From positions 124,001 through 188,000 of the forward strand of contig NZ_CP023548.1 of assembly GCF_002407205.1 (NCBI RefSeq): a DNA stretch of 64,000 nt. Reading direction: 5' to 3'. Of this stretch, positions 1 through 7,728 are shown piece by piece. The translations under genes and the position numbers were made by a program. The notes under the pieces are model-generated. The model did no database searches. It was not told where the DNA came from and saw only the letters and a program-made list of their open reading frames with translations. Numbering within the stretch: the stretch's first letter is position 1; the number at the start of each line of letters is the position of its first letter. This stretch comes from Rhodobacter sp. CZR27. Its GTDB lineage: Bacteria > Pseudomonadota > Alphaproteobacteria > Rhodobacterales > Rhodobacteraceae.

Positions 1-3
1 GGA

Positions 4-1212
4 ATGAGCGCCTACCTGAAATCCCATCCCACGCGCGACGGCTTCTTCGGCCCCTATGGCGGCGCGATGCTGCCGCCGCCGCTCGAGCCGCATTTCAAGG
101 AGATCCGCGACGCCTATGACCGGATCTCGAAATCGGCCGATTTCATCAACGAGCTGCGCTACATCCGCAAGCACTTCCAGGGCCGGCCCACGCCGGTCTC
201 CTATCTCAAGAACCTCTCGGCCCAGTGCGGCGGCGCGCAGATCTACGCCAAGCGCGAGGATCTGAACCACACCGGCGCGCACAAGCTGAACCATTGCATG
301 GCCGAGGGGCTGCTGGCGCGGTTCATGGGCAAGAAGAAGCTGATGGCCGAGACGGGCGCCGGCCAGCACGGCGTGGCGCTGGCAACGGCCGCCGCCTACT
401 TCGGCATGGAATGCGAGATCCACATGGGCGAGATCGACATCGCCAAGGAGGCGCCGAACGTCACGCGCATGAAGCTTCTGGGCGCGACCGTGGTGCCGGT
501 GGGCTTCGGCGGCCGCTCGCTGAAGGAAGCGGTGGATAGCTGCTTCCAGAGCTACCTTTCGCAGGCTGACACGGCGCTCTTCGCCATCGGCTCGGTGGTC
601 GGCCCGCACCCGTTCCCGATGATGGTGCGCGACTTCCAGCATGTCGTGGGCGTCGAGGCGCGCGAGCAGTTCCTCGAGATGACGGGCGACCTGCCGGACA
701 TCGTCACCGCCTGCGTCGGAGGCGGCTCGAATGCGATGGGGATCTTCTCGGGCTTCATCGACGATGCGAGCGTGGCGCTCTACGGGGTCGAGCCCTGCGG
801 CACCTCGTCGAACCTCGGCGATCACGCCGCGACCATCACCTATGGCGAGGATGGCGACATTCACGGCTTCCGCACGATGGTGCTGAAGGATGCCGAGGGC
901 AATCCCGCGCCGGTGCACACCGTGGCCTCGGGCCTCGACTATCCCGGCGTGGGGCCGGAGCATGCCTTCCTGCACCGCTCGGGGCGCGTCACCTATACCG
1001 GCGCAAACGACAAGGAGGCGCTGGCCGCCTTCTTCGCGCTGTCGCGGCACGAGGGGATCATTCCGGCGCTGGAAAGCGCCCATGCGGTCGCCTTCGCGAT
1101 GCGCGAGGCGAAGAACCATCCCGGCAAGTCGATCCTGATCAACCTTTCGGGTCGCGGCGACAAGGACATCGACTACGTCACGCAGACCTTCGGCTTCGGC
1201 GAGAGCCTCTGA
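4..1212 (+). CDS. trpB: Tryptophan synthase beta-like PLP enzyme (TrpB paralogue)
   Basis: 402 residues, fold-type II PLP enzyme. The TrpB landmarks are present: [12 protein letters not shown] with the PLP lysine at about K94, ETGAGQHG with the catalytic glutamate at about E116, the phosphate-cradle GGGSNA, and the SGRGDKD motif near S382. The known family reaction is indole + L-serine to L-tryptophan. The sequence around the motifs ([23 protein letters not shown]) departs from ordinary TrpB, and no trpA or trpF is adjacent, so this may be a stand-alone paralogue rather than the biosynthetic beta subunit. It is convergent with ahcY. The start lies 3 bases from the window edge, so its ribosome binding site is not visible. 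Confidence 0.85.
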   Translation: MSAYLKSHPTRDGFFGPYGGAMLPPPLEPHFKEIRDAYDRISKSADFINELRYIRKHFQGRPTPVSYLKNLSAQCGGAQIYAKREDLNHTGAHKLNHCMAEGLLARFMGKKKLMAETGAGQHGVALATAAAYFGMECEIHMGEIDIAKEAPNVTRMKLLGATVVPVGFGGRSLKEAVDSCFQSYLSQADTALFAIGSVVGPHPFPMMVRDFQHVVGVEAREQFLEMTGDLPDIVTACVGGGSNAMGIFSGFIDDASVALYGVEPCGTSSNLGDHAATITYGEDGDIHGFRTMVLKDAEGNPAPVHTVASGLDYPGVGPEHAFLHRSGRVTYTGANDKEALAAFFALSRHEGIIPALESAHAVAFAMREAKNHPGKSILINLSGRGDKDIDYVTQTFGFGESL

Positions 1213-1219
1213 AACGCGA

Positions 1220-1245
1220 ACGCCGCCCGGTGTCCCGGGCGGCGT
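1220..1245. terminator. Bidirectional hairpin between trpB and ahcY
   Basis: An 11-bp perfect inverted repeat (1220-1230 and 1235-1245) with a 4-base loop lies in the 54-bp gap between two convergent genes. There is no strong T-tract on either side, so it may act as a weak or bidirectional terminator. Confidence 0.55.
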
Positions 1246-1266
1246 CCTCTGGCGCGGCGGGCGCGC

Positions 1267-2658
1267 TCAGTAGCGGTAGTGCTCGGCCTTGTAGGGGCCT
1301 TCGACCTTGACGCCGATGTAGTCGGCCTGGTCCGGGCGCAGCTCGGTCAGCTTCACGCCGATCTTCTTCAGGTGCAGCCGGGCCACCTTCTCGTCCAGCG
1401 CCTTCGGCAGGATGTAGACGCCGGGCGCATACTCGCCGCCCTTGGTCCACAGCTCGATCTGCGCCAGCACCTGGTTGGTGAACGAGGCCGACATCACGAA
1501 GCTCGGGTGGCCGGTGGCGTTGCCGAGGTTCAGCAGGCGCCCTTCGGACAGCAGGATGATCCGGGCGCCCGAGGGCATCTCGATCATGTCCACCTGATCC
1601 TTGATGTTCGTCCACTTGTGGTTGCGCAGCGCCGCGACCTGGATCTCGTTGTCGAAGTGGCCGATGTTGCCGACGATGGCCATGTCCTTCATCTCGCGCA
1701 TGTGCTCGATGCGGATCACGTCCTTGTTGCCGGTGGTGGTGATGAAGATGTCGGCCGAGGACACCACATCCTCGAGCACGACGACCTCGAACCCGTCCAT
1801 CGCGGCCTGCAGCGCGCAGATCGGATCGACCTCGGTCACCTTCACGCGGGCGCCCGCACCCCGGAGCGAGGCGGCCGAGCCCTTGCCCACGTCGCCATAG
1901 CCGCAGACCACCGCAACCTTGCCTGCCATCATCGTGTCGGTCGCGCGGCGGATGCCGTCCACCAGCGATTCCTTGCAGCCGTACTTGTTGTCGAACTTCG
2001 ACTTGGTGACGCTGTCGTTCACGTTGATCGCCGGGAAGGGCAGCAGGCCCTTCTTGTGCAGGTCATAGAGACGGTGAACGCCCGTGGTGGTCTCTTCCGA
2101 GACGCCCTTGATCGCCTCGCGCTGCTTCGTGAACCAGCCGGGGGTCTCGGCCATGCGCTTCCGGATCTGGTTGAAGAGGCAGACCTCCTCATCGCTCGTC
2201 GGGACCGCGATCAGGTCGGTCTCGCCCGCCTCGACCCGCGCGCCGAGCAGGACATAGAGCGTCGCATCCCCGCCGTCGTCGAGGATCATGTTGCAGGTGC
2301 CGTCGGCGAACTGGAAGATCCTGTCGGTGTAGGCCCAGTATTCTTCCAGCGTCTCGCCCTTGATCGCGAAGACCGGCACGCCCGAGGCCGCGATGGCGGC
2401 CGCCGCGTGGTCCTGCGTCGAGAAGATGTTGCACGAGGCCCAGCGGACCTCGGCGCCGAGCGCCACCAGCGTCTCGATCAGCACCGCGGTCTGGATCGTC
2501 ATGTGCAGCGAGCCCGCGATGCGCGCGCCCTTCAGCGGCTTGGTCGTTCCGAACTCTTCCCGCAGGGCCATCAGGCCCGGCATTTCGGTTTCGGCGATGT
2601 CCAGTTCCTTGCGCCCGAAGTCGGCGAGCGATAGATCCTTGACGATGAAATCGGCCAT
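1267..2658 (-). CDS. ahcY: Adenosylhomocysteinase
   Basis: 463 residues. It hydrolyses S-adenosylhomocysteine to adenosine and homocysteine in the methyl cycle, with bound NAD. Visible motifs are the substrate region [16 protein letters not shown], the NAD-binding GYGDVGKG and the C-terminal PFxYRY-like tail ending KAEHYRY. The start MADFIVKDL is chosen because AGGAG lies about 9 bases upstream; a longer in-frame start 7 codons earlier would bury that site. In Rhodobacter capsulatus ahcY is also linked to regA-hvrA (from memory), so the neighbourhood fits. The gene starts divergently from the GT8 gene. Confidence 0.97.
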   Translation of the reverse strand: MADFIVKDLSLADFGRKELDIAETEMPGLMALREEFGTTKPLKGARIAGSLHMTIQTAVLIETLVALGAEVRWASCNIFSTQDHAAAAIAASGVPVFAIKGETLEEYWAYTDRIFQFADGTCNMILDDGGDATLYVLLGARVEAGETDLIAVPTSDEEVCLFNQIRKRMAETPGWFTKQREAIKGVSEETTTGVHRLYDLHKKGLLPFPAINVNDSVTKSKFDNKYGCKESLVDGIRRATDTMMAGKVAVVCGYGDVGKGSAASLRGAGARVKVTEVDPICALQAAMDGFEVVVLEDVVSSADIFITTTGNKDVIRIEHMREMKDMAIVGNIGHFDNEIQVAALRNHKWTNIKDQVDMIEMPSGARIILLSEGRLLNLGNATGHPSFVMSASFTNQVLAQIELWTKGGEYAPGVYILPKALDEKVARLHLKKIGVKLTELRPDQADYIGVKVEGPYKAEHYRY

Positions 2659-2775
2659 GGGCTTTCGGCTCCTGATCAAAAAGTCGGACCTGCCTTAGCA
2701 TCGACGCAGGAATGGGGCAATGCAGCCCATCTGCGGCTTTCGCGGCACCCGGGCCGGACGGACGAGGGGGGCTCC

Positions 2776-3738
2776 ATGGCATTGACCGTCCAGGCGTCGC
2801 GACCGGCGCGGTTCCGGCAGGCGGTGATCTTCTGCTGCAACGCGGGCTACCTGCCCTATGCGCTTCATGCCGCGGACCAGATCGACCGGCTTACCCCGGA
2901 TCGCGCGTTCGACTTCTGCATCTGCCACGGCGAGGAACCGCTTTCGATCCCCGAAAGCCTCTCGGCGCTGGATGTCCGGCTGATCCGCATCGATACCGGC
3001 GGCGTATTCAGCGGCCTCCGGCTTGATCCCCGGCGGACTCATGATGTCTATCTGCGGCTTGCCCTGCCCGAGGCGCTGGCGGCGGATTACGACCGCATCC
3101 TCTATCTCGACTCCGACATCTTCGTTCAGGGCGGGGATTTTGCCGCGCTTCTGGGGCTCGATCTCGGAGCCCGCCCGCTCGGGGCGATCCGCGACAATAT
3201 CCAGTGGCGCACTCCGACGCGGCGGGCGGAACAATTCCGGCGGCTCGGTCTGCCCGCGGCACCCTATTTCAACGCAGGCGTCCTCCTGATGGATGTGCGC
3301 CGCTACAACGAAATGGACCTGCTTCGCCGTTGCGTGGATCTCGGGCGGCGTGAAGCGCACCGGATGATCCGGCACGACCAGAACCTTTATAACGCGGTGC
3401 TACAGGGTGATTGGGCGGAACTCAGCCCGATGTGGAACTGGCAGTATTCCTGGGCGGCGCGGCTGTTCGAAGCCATGCGCTATCCGCACATCGTGCACTT
3501 CATCGGCACGCTGAAACCCTGGGCGGACCGGCACGGCCAGTATTCCCCGCGCTTCGCCCGCAGTTTCGACGCCTTCATCGCGCGTCACTTCCCCGAGCGT
3601 CCGCGCATTGAAATCAGCCGCGGACTCTCGCCCGACGCGCCGATGATGCGGAAGATGCTCGTGAAGCACTTTCTTTCTGGCCGCAGCCTTGCGCGATACC
3701 TCGACCGCTTTCCGTCCGACATGACGGTGATCCGGTGA
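2776..3738 (+). CDS. Glycosyltransferase family 8 protein
   Basis: 320 residues, retaining GT-A glycosyltransferase of family 8, the family of LPS galactosyl- and glucosyltransferases. Visible are the DxD metal/nucleotide-sugar motif in YLDSDIFV (D112/D114), the acceptor-pocket motif YFNAGVLLMD, HDQNLYNAVL, and the C-terminal HFIGTLKPW that supplies a metal-ligand histidine in this family. There is no signal peptide, so it should act in the cytosol on a lipid-linked or protein acceptor. Donor and acceptor cannot be deduced. It overlaps the next gene by 4 bases. It sits between ahcY and hvrA, where R. capsulatus carries hvrB. Confidence 0.85.
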   Translation: MALTVQASRPARFRQAVIFCCNAGYLPYALHAADQIDRLTPDRAFDFCICHGEEPLSIPESLSALDVRLIRIDTGGVFSGLRLDPRRTHDVYLRLALPEALAADYDRILYLDSDIFVQGGDFAALLGLDLGARPLGAIRDNIQWRTPTRRAEQFRRLGLPAAPYFNAGVLLMDVRRYNEMDLLRRCVDLGRREAHRMIRHDQNLYNAVLQGDWAELSPMWNWQYSWAARLFEAMRYPHIVHFIGTLKPWADRHGQYSPRFARSFDAFIARHFPERPRIEISRGLSPDAPMMRKMLVKHFLSGRSLARYLDRFPSDMTVIR

Positions 3739-4328
3739 AACGCGCCTGGCAGCGCATGCTGTCGGGCCGCAGGCTGGACCTGCTCGACCCGACGCCGGTC
3801 GACATCGAGGTCGAGGATATCGCCCACGGCCTTGCCTTCGTGGCGCGCTGGAATGGCCAGACCCGGGGCGACTTCGCCTTTTCCGTCGCCGAGCATTCGC
3901 TGCTGGTCGAGGAGATCCTTGGCCGTTGCCAGCCCCATGCGCCGGCCCGCTGGCGGCTGGCGGCCCTGCTGCACGATGCGCCGGAATATGTGATCGGCGA
4001 CATGATCAGCCCGGTGAAGGCGGCCATTGGCGCGCAATACGGCGATCTGGATGCCAGATTGGCGGCCGCGATCCATATCCGCTTCGGCTTGCCTGCGCAG
4101 TTGCCCGCCCAGGTCAAGCGGGACATCAAGCGGGCCGACCGGATATCGGCCTGGTTGGAGGCGGTCCGGATTGCGGGTTTTACCGTGGAGGAGGCGGACC
4201 GGTTCTTCGGTCGACCACCCGAGGCGCTGATTGATGACCTGGAGATCAGGCTTCGCCCGCCGGTGGAAGTCCGGGCGGCTTTCACCGCCCGGCATCAGAC
4301 GCTTCTTTCCGCGCTCGACCGGCGCTGA
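3735..4328 (+). CDS. HD-domain hydrolase (YfbR-like 5'-nucleotidase family)
   Basis: 197 residues, GTG start overlapping the stop of the GT8 gene, so the two are probably translationally coupled. The HD metal-binding signature is clear: an early histidine in VAEHSLL, the HD pair in LLHDAPEYVIGDM, and a later aspartate in KRADRISAWLE. The closest characterised relatives in this part of the superfamily are YfbR-type deoxynucleoside 5'-monophosphatases. Substrate is inferred only. It ends 1 base before the convergent hvrA gene. Confidence 0.8.
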   Translation: MKRAWQRMLSGRRLDLLDPTPVDIEVEDIAHGLAFVARWNGQTRGDFAFSVAEHSLLVEEILGRCQPHAPARWRLAALLHDAPEYVIGDMISPVKAAIGAQYGDLDARLAAAIHIRFGLPAQLPAQVKRDIKRADRISAWLEAVRIAGFTVEEADRFFGRPPEALIDDLEIRLRPPVEVRAAFTARHQTLLSALDRR

Positions 4329-4329
4329 C

Positions 4330-4644
4330 TCAGATCGCCATGCTGTCGGCGGACTTACCCGCCCTGATCGCGTTTTCAAACCACCGCGGCTTGCGGCCGC
4401 GTCCGGACCAGGTGTCCGAGGGATTGTCGGGGTTGGCGTATTTTGGTGCTGCTGCCGCCCGTCTTTTGGTCGCGGCGGAGCCTGTCAGTTCCGAAAGCGA
4501 GAAGCCGAGTTCGCGGGCCCTGTCTTCCAGTTCGGCCAATGCGTCCCGCTTCCGCCGGTCCTCATAGGTCGCGATCGCTTTTGCGACCTGGGTCTGAAGC
4601 GACTTGAGTTCCTTGAGGGTCATGGAGTCGAGATCGATGTCCAC
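4330..4644 (-). CDS. hvrA: H-NS family nucleoid/photosynthesis regulator (HvrA/Spb)
   Basis: 104 residues from a GTG start. The N-terminal coiled coil (LKELKSLQTQVAKAI) is followed by the H-NS DNA-binding core DTWSGRGRKPRW at the C-terminus. HvrA in R. capsulatus and Spb in R. sphaeroides are H-NS-like regulators of light-dependent photosynthesis genes and sit by regA, as here. An upstream ATG at 4689 would add 15 residues, but its only Shine-Dalgarno-like sequence abuts the start codon. The GTG has GGGAA at proper spacing and gives the usual family length. Separated from regA by a strong terminator, so it has its own promoter. Confidence 0.85.
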   Translation of the reverse strand: MDIDLDSMTLKELKSLQTQVAKAIATYEDRRKRDALAELEDRARELGFSLSELTGSAATKRRAAAAPKYANPDNPSDTWSGRGRKPRWFENAIRAGKSADSMAI

Positions 4645-4832
4645 TTTTTTGTTCCCATAGGTGAGCCATGGCTCAATCCTTTTTATCATTCTCCATGAAG
4701 GTCAATGGAAGCGTTCTTAAAAAACCCGAATTTCCGTCCGCGCTTCTGTAAAAAGTTGGCACTGCCTGCACTTTTGGACAGTAATCCCGGTTTTCGGCCC
4801 GGCCGCACAGCCGGCTGATGAGGCGGATCCGC

Positions 4833-4866
4833 AAAAGAAAGGCGGCGGCCGGGTGGCCGCCGCCTG
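4833..4866 (-). terminator. Rho-independent terminator of regA
   Basis: Read on the minus strand, a 10-bp perfect GC stem (4841-4850 and 4855-4864) with a 4-base loop is followed by TTTCTTTT (complement of 4833-4840). It lies 20 bases after the regA stop codon. Confidence 0.9.
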
Positions 4867-4885
4867 TTCCTTTCGCCGTCGCGTG

Positions 4886-5440
4886 TCAGCGCGGGCTGCG
4901 CTTCGCGAGGATGCGCTGCAACGTCCGGCGGTGCATGTTCAACCGGCGCGCGGTCTCGGACACGTTGCGGTCGCACATTTCGTAGATGCGCTGGATGTGT
5001 TCCCACCGAACGCGGTCGGCCGACATCGGGTTCTCGGGCGGCGGCGGCAGGCTTTCGCCCTTGGCCAGCAGCGCATGGGTGACCTCGTTGGCATCGGCCG
5101 GCTTCGAGAGATAGTCGGTCGCGCCGATCTTCACCGCGGCGACCGCGGTGGCGATCGCGCCATAGCCCGTCAGCACCACGATGCGGCAGTCGGGACGCCG
5201 CTCGCGCAGCACCTCGACGACGTCGAGTCCGTTGCCATCCTCGAGCCGCAGGTCGACCACGGCATAGGCCGGCGGCCTGGCCTGCGCGATGGCCTTCCCT
5301 TCGGCCACGCTCTGGGCCATCTCGAGCACGAAGCCGCGCTTTTCCATCGCCTTGGCGAGACGCTTCAGAAATGGCTCGTCGTCGTCCACGAGAAGCAGGG
5401 ACCTGTCAGCCCCGAGTTCGAATACGAGATCCTCAGCCAT
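4886..5440 (-). CDS. regA: Response regulator RegA/PrrA
   Basis: 184 residues, the exact length of RegA/PrrA. It has a receiver domain with the acidic pocket DDD at 19-21, phospho-acceptor D63 in VVDLRLEDG, T/S in LTGYG and the conserved lysine in LSKPAD. A proline hinge (LPPPPENP) and a Fis-like helix-turn-helix (SETARRLNMHRRTLQRIL) follow. The protein is activated by RegB under low oxygen and controls photosynthesis, CO2 and N2 fixation and respiratory genes. An ATG 12 bases upstream (5452) has the better ribosome binding site (AAGGGG), so a 188-residue form is possible. Downstream of senC, probably co-transcribed. Confidence 0.96.
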   Translation of the reverse strand: MAEDLVFELGADRSLLLVDDDEPFLKRLAKAMEKRGFVLEMAQSVAEGKAIAQARPPAYAVVDLRLEDGNGLDVVEVLRERRPDCRIVVLTGYGAIATAVAAVKIGATDYLSKPADANEVTHALLAKGESLPPPPENPMSADRVRWEHIQRIYEMCDRNVSETARRLNMHRRTLQRILAKRSPR

Positions 5441-5473
5441 GATATCGCCCATCAGCTTTCCCCTTAACGCTTC

Positions 5474-6127
5474 TTAGGACTTCTGCAGGCGAGCGTCAAA
5501 GGAAGTTGACACATGGCTGTCATTCACGAAGCACGAAATTCGCTCGGCGATCTGTTCGGGCGTGTCCTCGCGCTTGAAGAAGTCGACGAAGCCCGTGCCG
5601 GGCAGCATGAAGTAGGTGTAGGTGGAATGGTCGATCAGGTAATAGTCGCCCTCGGCCTCCTGCGGCCGGTAGAAGGTCTTGTAGGCGCGCGAGGCCGCCT
5701 TGACCTGCTCTTCCGTCCCGGTCAGGGCGATGGTGTCGGGGTGGATGGCCTCGGCGAAGAACTTCAGCTGCTCGGGCGTGTCGCGCGCGGGATCGATCGA
5801 GATGAAGACCGGCGTCACCTCGGTGCCCCATTCCGCCAGGATGTCGACGGCCTGCGCGTTGCGCGCCATGTCGAAGGGGCAGACGTCGGGGCAGAAGGTA
5901 TAGCCGAAATAGACGAGCGCGGGCTTTGCCAGGACCTCGCTGTCGGTCACCGTCCGCCCGTTCTGGTCGACCAGCGTGAAGGGGCCGCCGATCGCCCCGC
6001 CGGCAACCTGGTTGGCGCCGCATTCGGCGAAGCGGCCTTCCGGCTGCCTCAGCCAGACCCAGGCTGCCGAGCCGGCGAGCAGCGCCGCGATGGCTGCCGC
6101 GGCCGCCCCTGCAAAGAGCTTCGTCAT
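5474..6127 (-). CDS. senC: SCO1/SenC/PrrC family copper chaperone
   Basis: 217 residues. An N-terminal membrane anchor (about residues 5-27) leads into a periplasmic thioredoxin-fold domain with the copper-binding CxxxC in GYTFCPDVCPFD and the third ligand histidine in LIDHSTYTY. The family delivers copper to the CuA site of cytochrome c oxidase; PrrC also affects RegB signalling. Start MTKLFAG is chosen because GGAGGAAAGG lies just upstream; a longer reading frame to 6223 would run into the regB start. Lies between regA and divergent regB. Confidence 0.94.
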   Translation of the reverse strand: MTKLFAGAAAAAIAALLAGSAAWVWLRQPEGRFAECGANQVAGGAIGGPFTLVDQNGRTVTDSEVLAKPALVYFGYTFCPDVCPFDMARNAQAVDILAEWGTEVTPVFISIDPARDTPEQLKFFAEAIHPDTIALTGTEEQVKAASRAYKTFYRPQEAEGDYYLIDHSTYTYFMLPGTGFVDFFKREDTPEQIAERISCFVNDSHVSTSFDARLQKS

Positions 6128-6162
6128 GAGACCCTTTCCTCCCACGGAGATGCGGTTGCCAT

Positions 6163-6176
6163 TGATCCGGCGATCA
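6163..6176. promoter_or_regulatory. Palindrome in the senC-regB intergenic region
   Basis: TGATC-CGGC-GATCA is a perfect 5+4+5 inverted repeat in the 95-bp space between the divergent senC-regA and regB genes. It resembles, but does not match, the FnrL consensus because the half-site spacing differs. It is a candidate operator only. Confidence 0.3.
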
Positions 6177-6222
6177 CGGCGACCTAACAAGGTCCGATAC
6201 AGGCAAAACGGCACGTGCTGCA

Positions 6223-7611
6223 ATGATCCTCGGCCCTGATGGCGTTCTCAATCGTGACACGCGCGGCGACTGGGTGCGGCTGCGCACCCTGATCCTGCTG
6301 CGCTGGATGGCCGTTGCGGGCCAGCTGGTCGCGATCATGGTGACCAACTGGTATCTGGGGGTGAAGCTGCCCATGGGGCTCTGCTTCATGGCCGTCGGCG
6401 CCTCGGTGATTGCGAACGTGATCGCGAGCTTCGTGTTCCCGCAGAACCGCCGCCTGACCGAGTTCCAGGCGCTGATGATCCTGCTCTTCGACCTCACGCA
6501 GCTGTCGTTCCTGCTGTTCCTGACGGGCGGTCTCACCAATCCCTTCGCGCTGCTGATCCTTGCGCCCGTCACCATCTCGGCCCTCGCGCTGGAGCTTCGG
6601 ACGACCGTCATCCTCGGCGCCATCGCCATCGGCCTTCTGACCTTCACCGCCTATTTCAACCTGCCATTGATCCTGTCCGACGGCAGCATGCTCGTCGTGC
6701 CGCGGATGTTCGAGTTCGGCTTCTGGCTTGCCATCGTCGTGGGTCTGCTGTTCCTCGGCCTCTACTCGCGCCGGGTCGCCATCGAGATCCGCTCGATGTC
6801 GGATGCGCTGCTGGCCACGCAGATGGCGCTCGACCGCGAGCAGAAGCTGACCGACCTCGGCGGCGTGGTGGCCGCGGCGGCGCATGAACTCGGCACGCCG
6901 CTGGCGACGATCAAGCTGGTCAGCTCGGAACTGGCCGAGGAGCTGTCGGACCGGCCGGCGCTGCGCGACGATGCGGAACTGATTCGCGCGCAGGCCGACC
7001 GGTGCCGCGACATCCTGCGCTCGATGGGCCGGGCCGGGAAGGACGACCTGCAGATGCGGCAGGCGCCGCTTGGCGAGGTGCTGCGCGAGGCGGCCGAGCC
7101 CCATGTCGGCCGCGGCAAGCGGGTCGAGTTCGACCTTTATCCCAGCCGGGACGGCGACGAGCGCCAGCCGGTCATCCTGCGGCGGCCGGAAGTGATCCAT
7201 GGCTTGCGCAACCTGATCCAGAACGCGGTGGACTTTGCCCGCTCCACGGTATGGATCGACGGCGAATGGACCGGCGACCGGATCGCCGTGCGCATCGTGG
7301 ACGACGGCGAGGGCTATCCGCCCGCGATCATCGGCCGCATCGGCGATCCCTTCGTGCGCCAGCGCCGCAGCGAGGACACGCAGTCCAGCCGTCCCGGCTA
7401 CGAGGGCATGGGCCTGGGCCTCTTCATCGCCAAGACGCTGCTGGAACGCTCCGGCGCCGAACTGAGCTTTGCCAATGCCGCGGACCCCTTCCTGCGCATG
7501 CACGAGCGGCCCGAGCGCTGCGGCGCCATCGTCGAGGTCATCTGGCCCGTCAGCCGGCTGGTCGTGCTGCGGAACGCGCCGCTTGGCGAGAACGTCCTGA
7601 TCCAGGGCTGA
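6223..7611 (+). CDS. regB: Redox-sensing histidine kinase RegB/PrrB
   Basis: 462 residues. About six membrane helices fill residues 25-190 and include the ubiquinone-binding segment GGLTNPF at 102-108. The H-box AAHELGTPLATI carries the phospho-histidine H221. The redox-active cysteine C261 sits 40 residues later, the same spacing as H225/C265 of R. capsulatus RegB. N- and G-box motifs (NLIQNAVDFA, DDGEGYPP, GMGLGLFIAKTLL) complete the kinase domain. It phosphorylates RegA when the quinone pool is reduced. Divergent from senC-regA; terminated by the hairpin at 7621. Confidence 0.97.
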   Translation: MILGPDGVLNRDTRGDWVRLRTLILLRWMAVAGQLVAIMVTNWYLGVKLPMGLCFMAVGASVIANVIASFVFPQNRRLTEFQALMILLFDLTQLSFLLFLTGGLTNPFALLILAPVTISALALELRTTVILGAIAIGLLTFTAYFNLPLILSDGSMLVVPRMFEFGFWLAIVVGLLFLGLYSRRVAIEIRSMSDALLATQMALDREQKLTDLGGVVAAAAHELGTPLATIKLVSSELAEELSDRPALRDDAELIRAQADRCRDILRSMGRAGKDDLQMRQAPLGEVLREAAEPHVGRGKRVEFDLYPSRDGDERQPVILRRPEVIHGLRNLIQNAVDFARSTVWIDGEWTGDRIAVRIVDDGEGYPPAIIGRIGDPFVRQRRSEDTQSSRPGYEGMGLGLFIAKTLLERSGAELSFANAADPFLRMHERPERCGAIVEVIWPVSRLVVLRNAPLGENVLIQG

Positions 7612-7620
7612 GGCGCCTGC

Positions 7621-7645
7621 GTCACGCCCTCCTTTCGGGCGTGAC
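7621..7645 (+). terminator. Hairpin after regB
   Basis: A 9-bp perfect stem GTCACGCCC / GGGCGTGAC with a 7-base loop starts 10 bases after the regB stop. There is no T-run after it, so its efficiency is uncertain. Confidence 0.6.
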
Positions 7646-7659
7646 GACCGCCCATCGGA

Positions 7660-7674
7660 TTAACCAGCTATTAA
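7660..7674 (+). promoter_or_regulatory. CtrA-binding box upstream of divL
   Basis: The sequence TTAA-N7-TTAA is an exact match to the full CtrA consensus of alphaproteobacteria. TTAA is rare in this GC-rich DNA, and the box sits directly before the DivL-type gene, whose product acts on the CtrA pathway. It overlaps the proposed -35 element, which could mean either activation or repression. Confidence 0.65.
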
Positions 7675-7700
7675 CCTTCTGCGCCTCATGGTCGGAATAT
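7671..7700 (+). promoter_or_regulatory. Candidate promoter of the divL operon
   Basis: TTAACC (7671-7676) as -35, an 18-base spacer and GAATAT (7695-7700) as -10. Transcription would start near 7707, which favours translation from the ATG at 7729 rather than the GTG at 7702. Confidence 0.4.
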
Positions 7701-7728
7701 CGTGCTGTTCGTCCGGGGTTTCAGGCAA

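Noticed and set aside
1279..2634. 451-residue frame antisense to ahcY
   Set aside because: It lies wholly within ahcY, has no ribosome binding site and shows the His/Arg/Leu-rich composition of a GC-rich shadow frame.
2659..2775. SAH or SAM riboswitch in the ahcY leader
   Set aside because: I looked for the conserved SAH-riboswitch core and for SAM-II/SAM-SAH patterns and did not find them; the leader is too short before the ribosome binding site.
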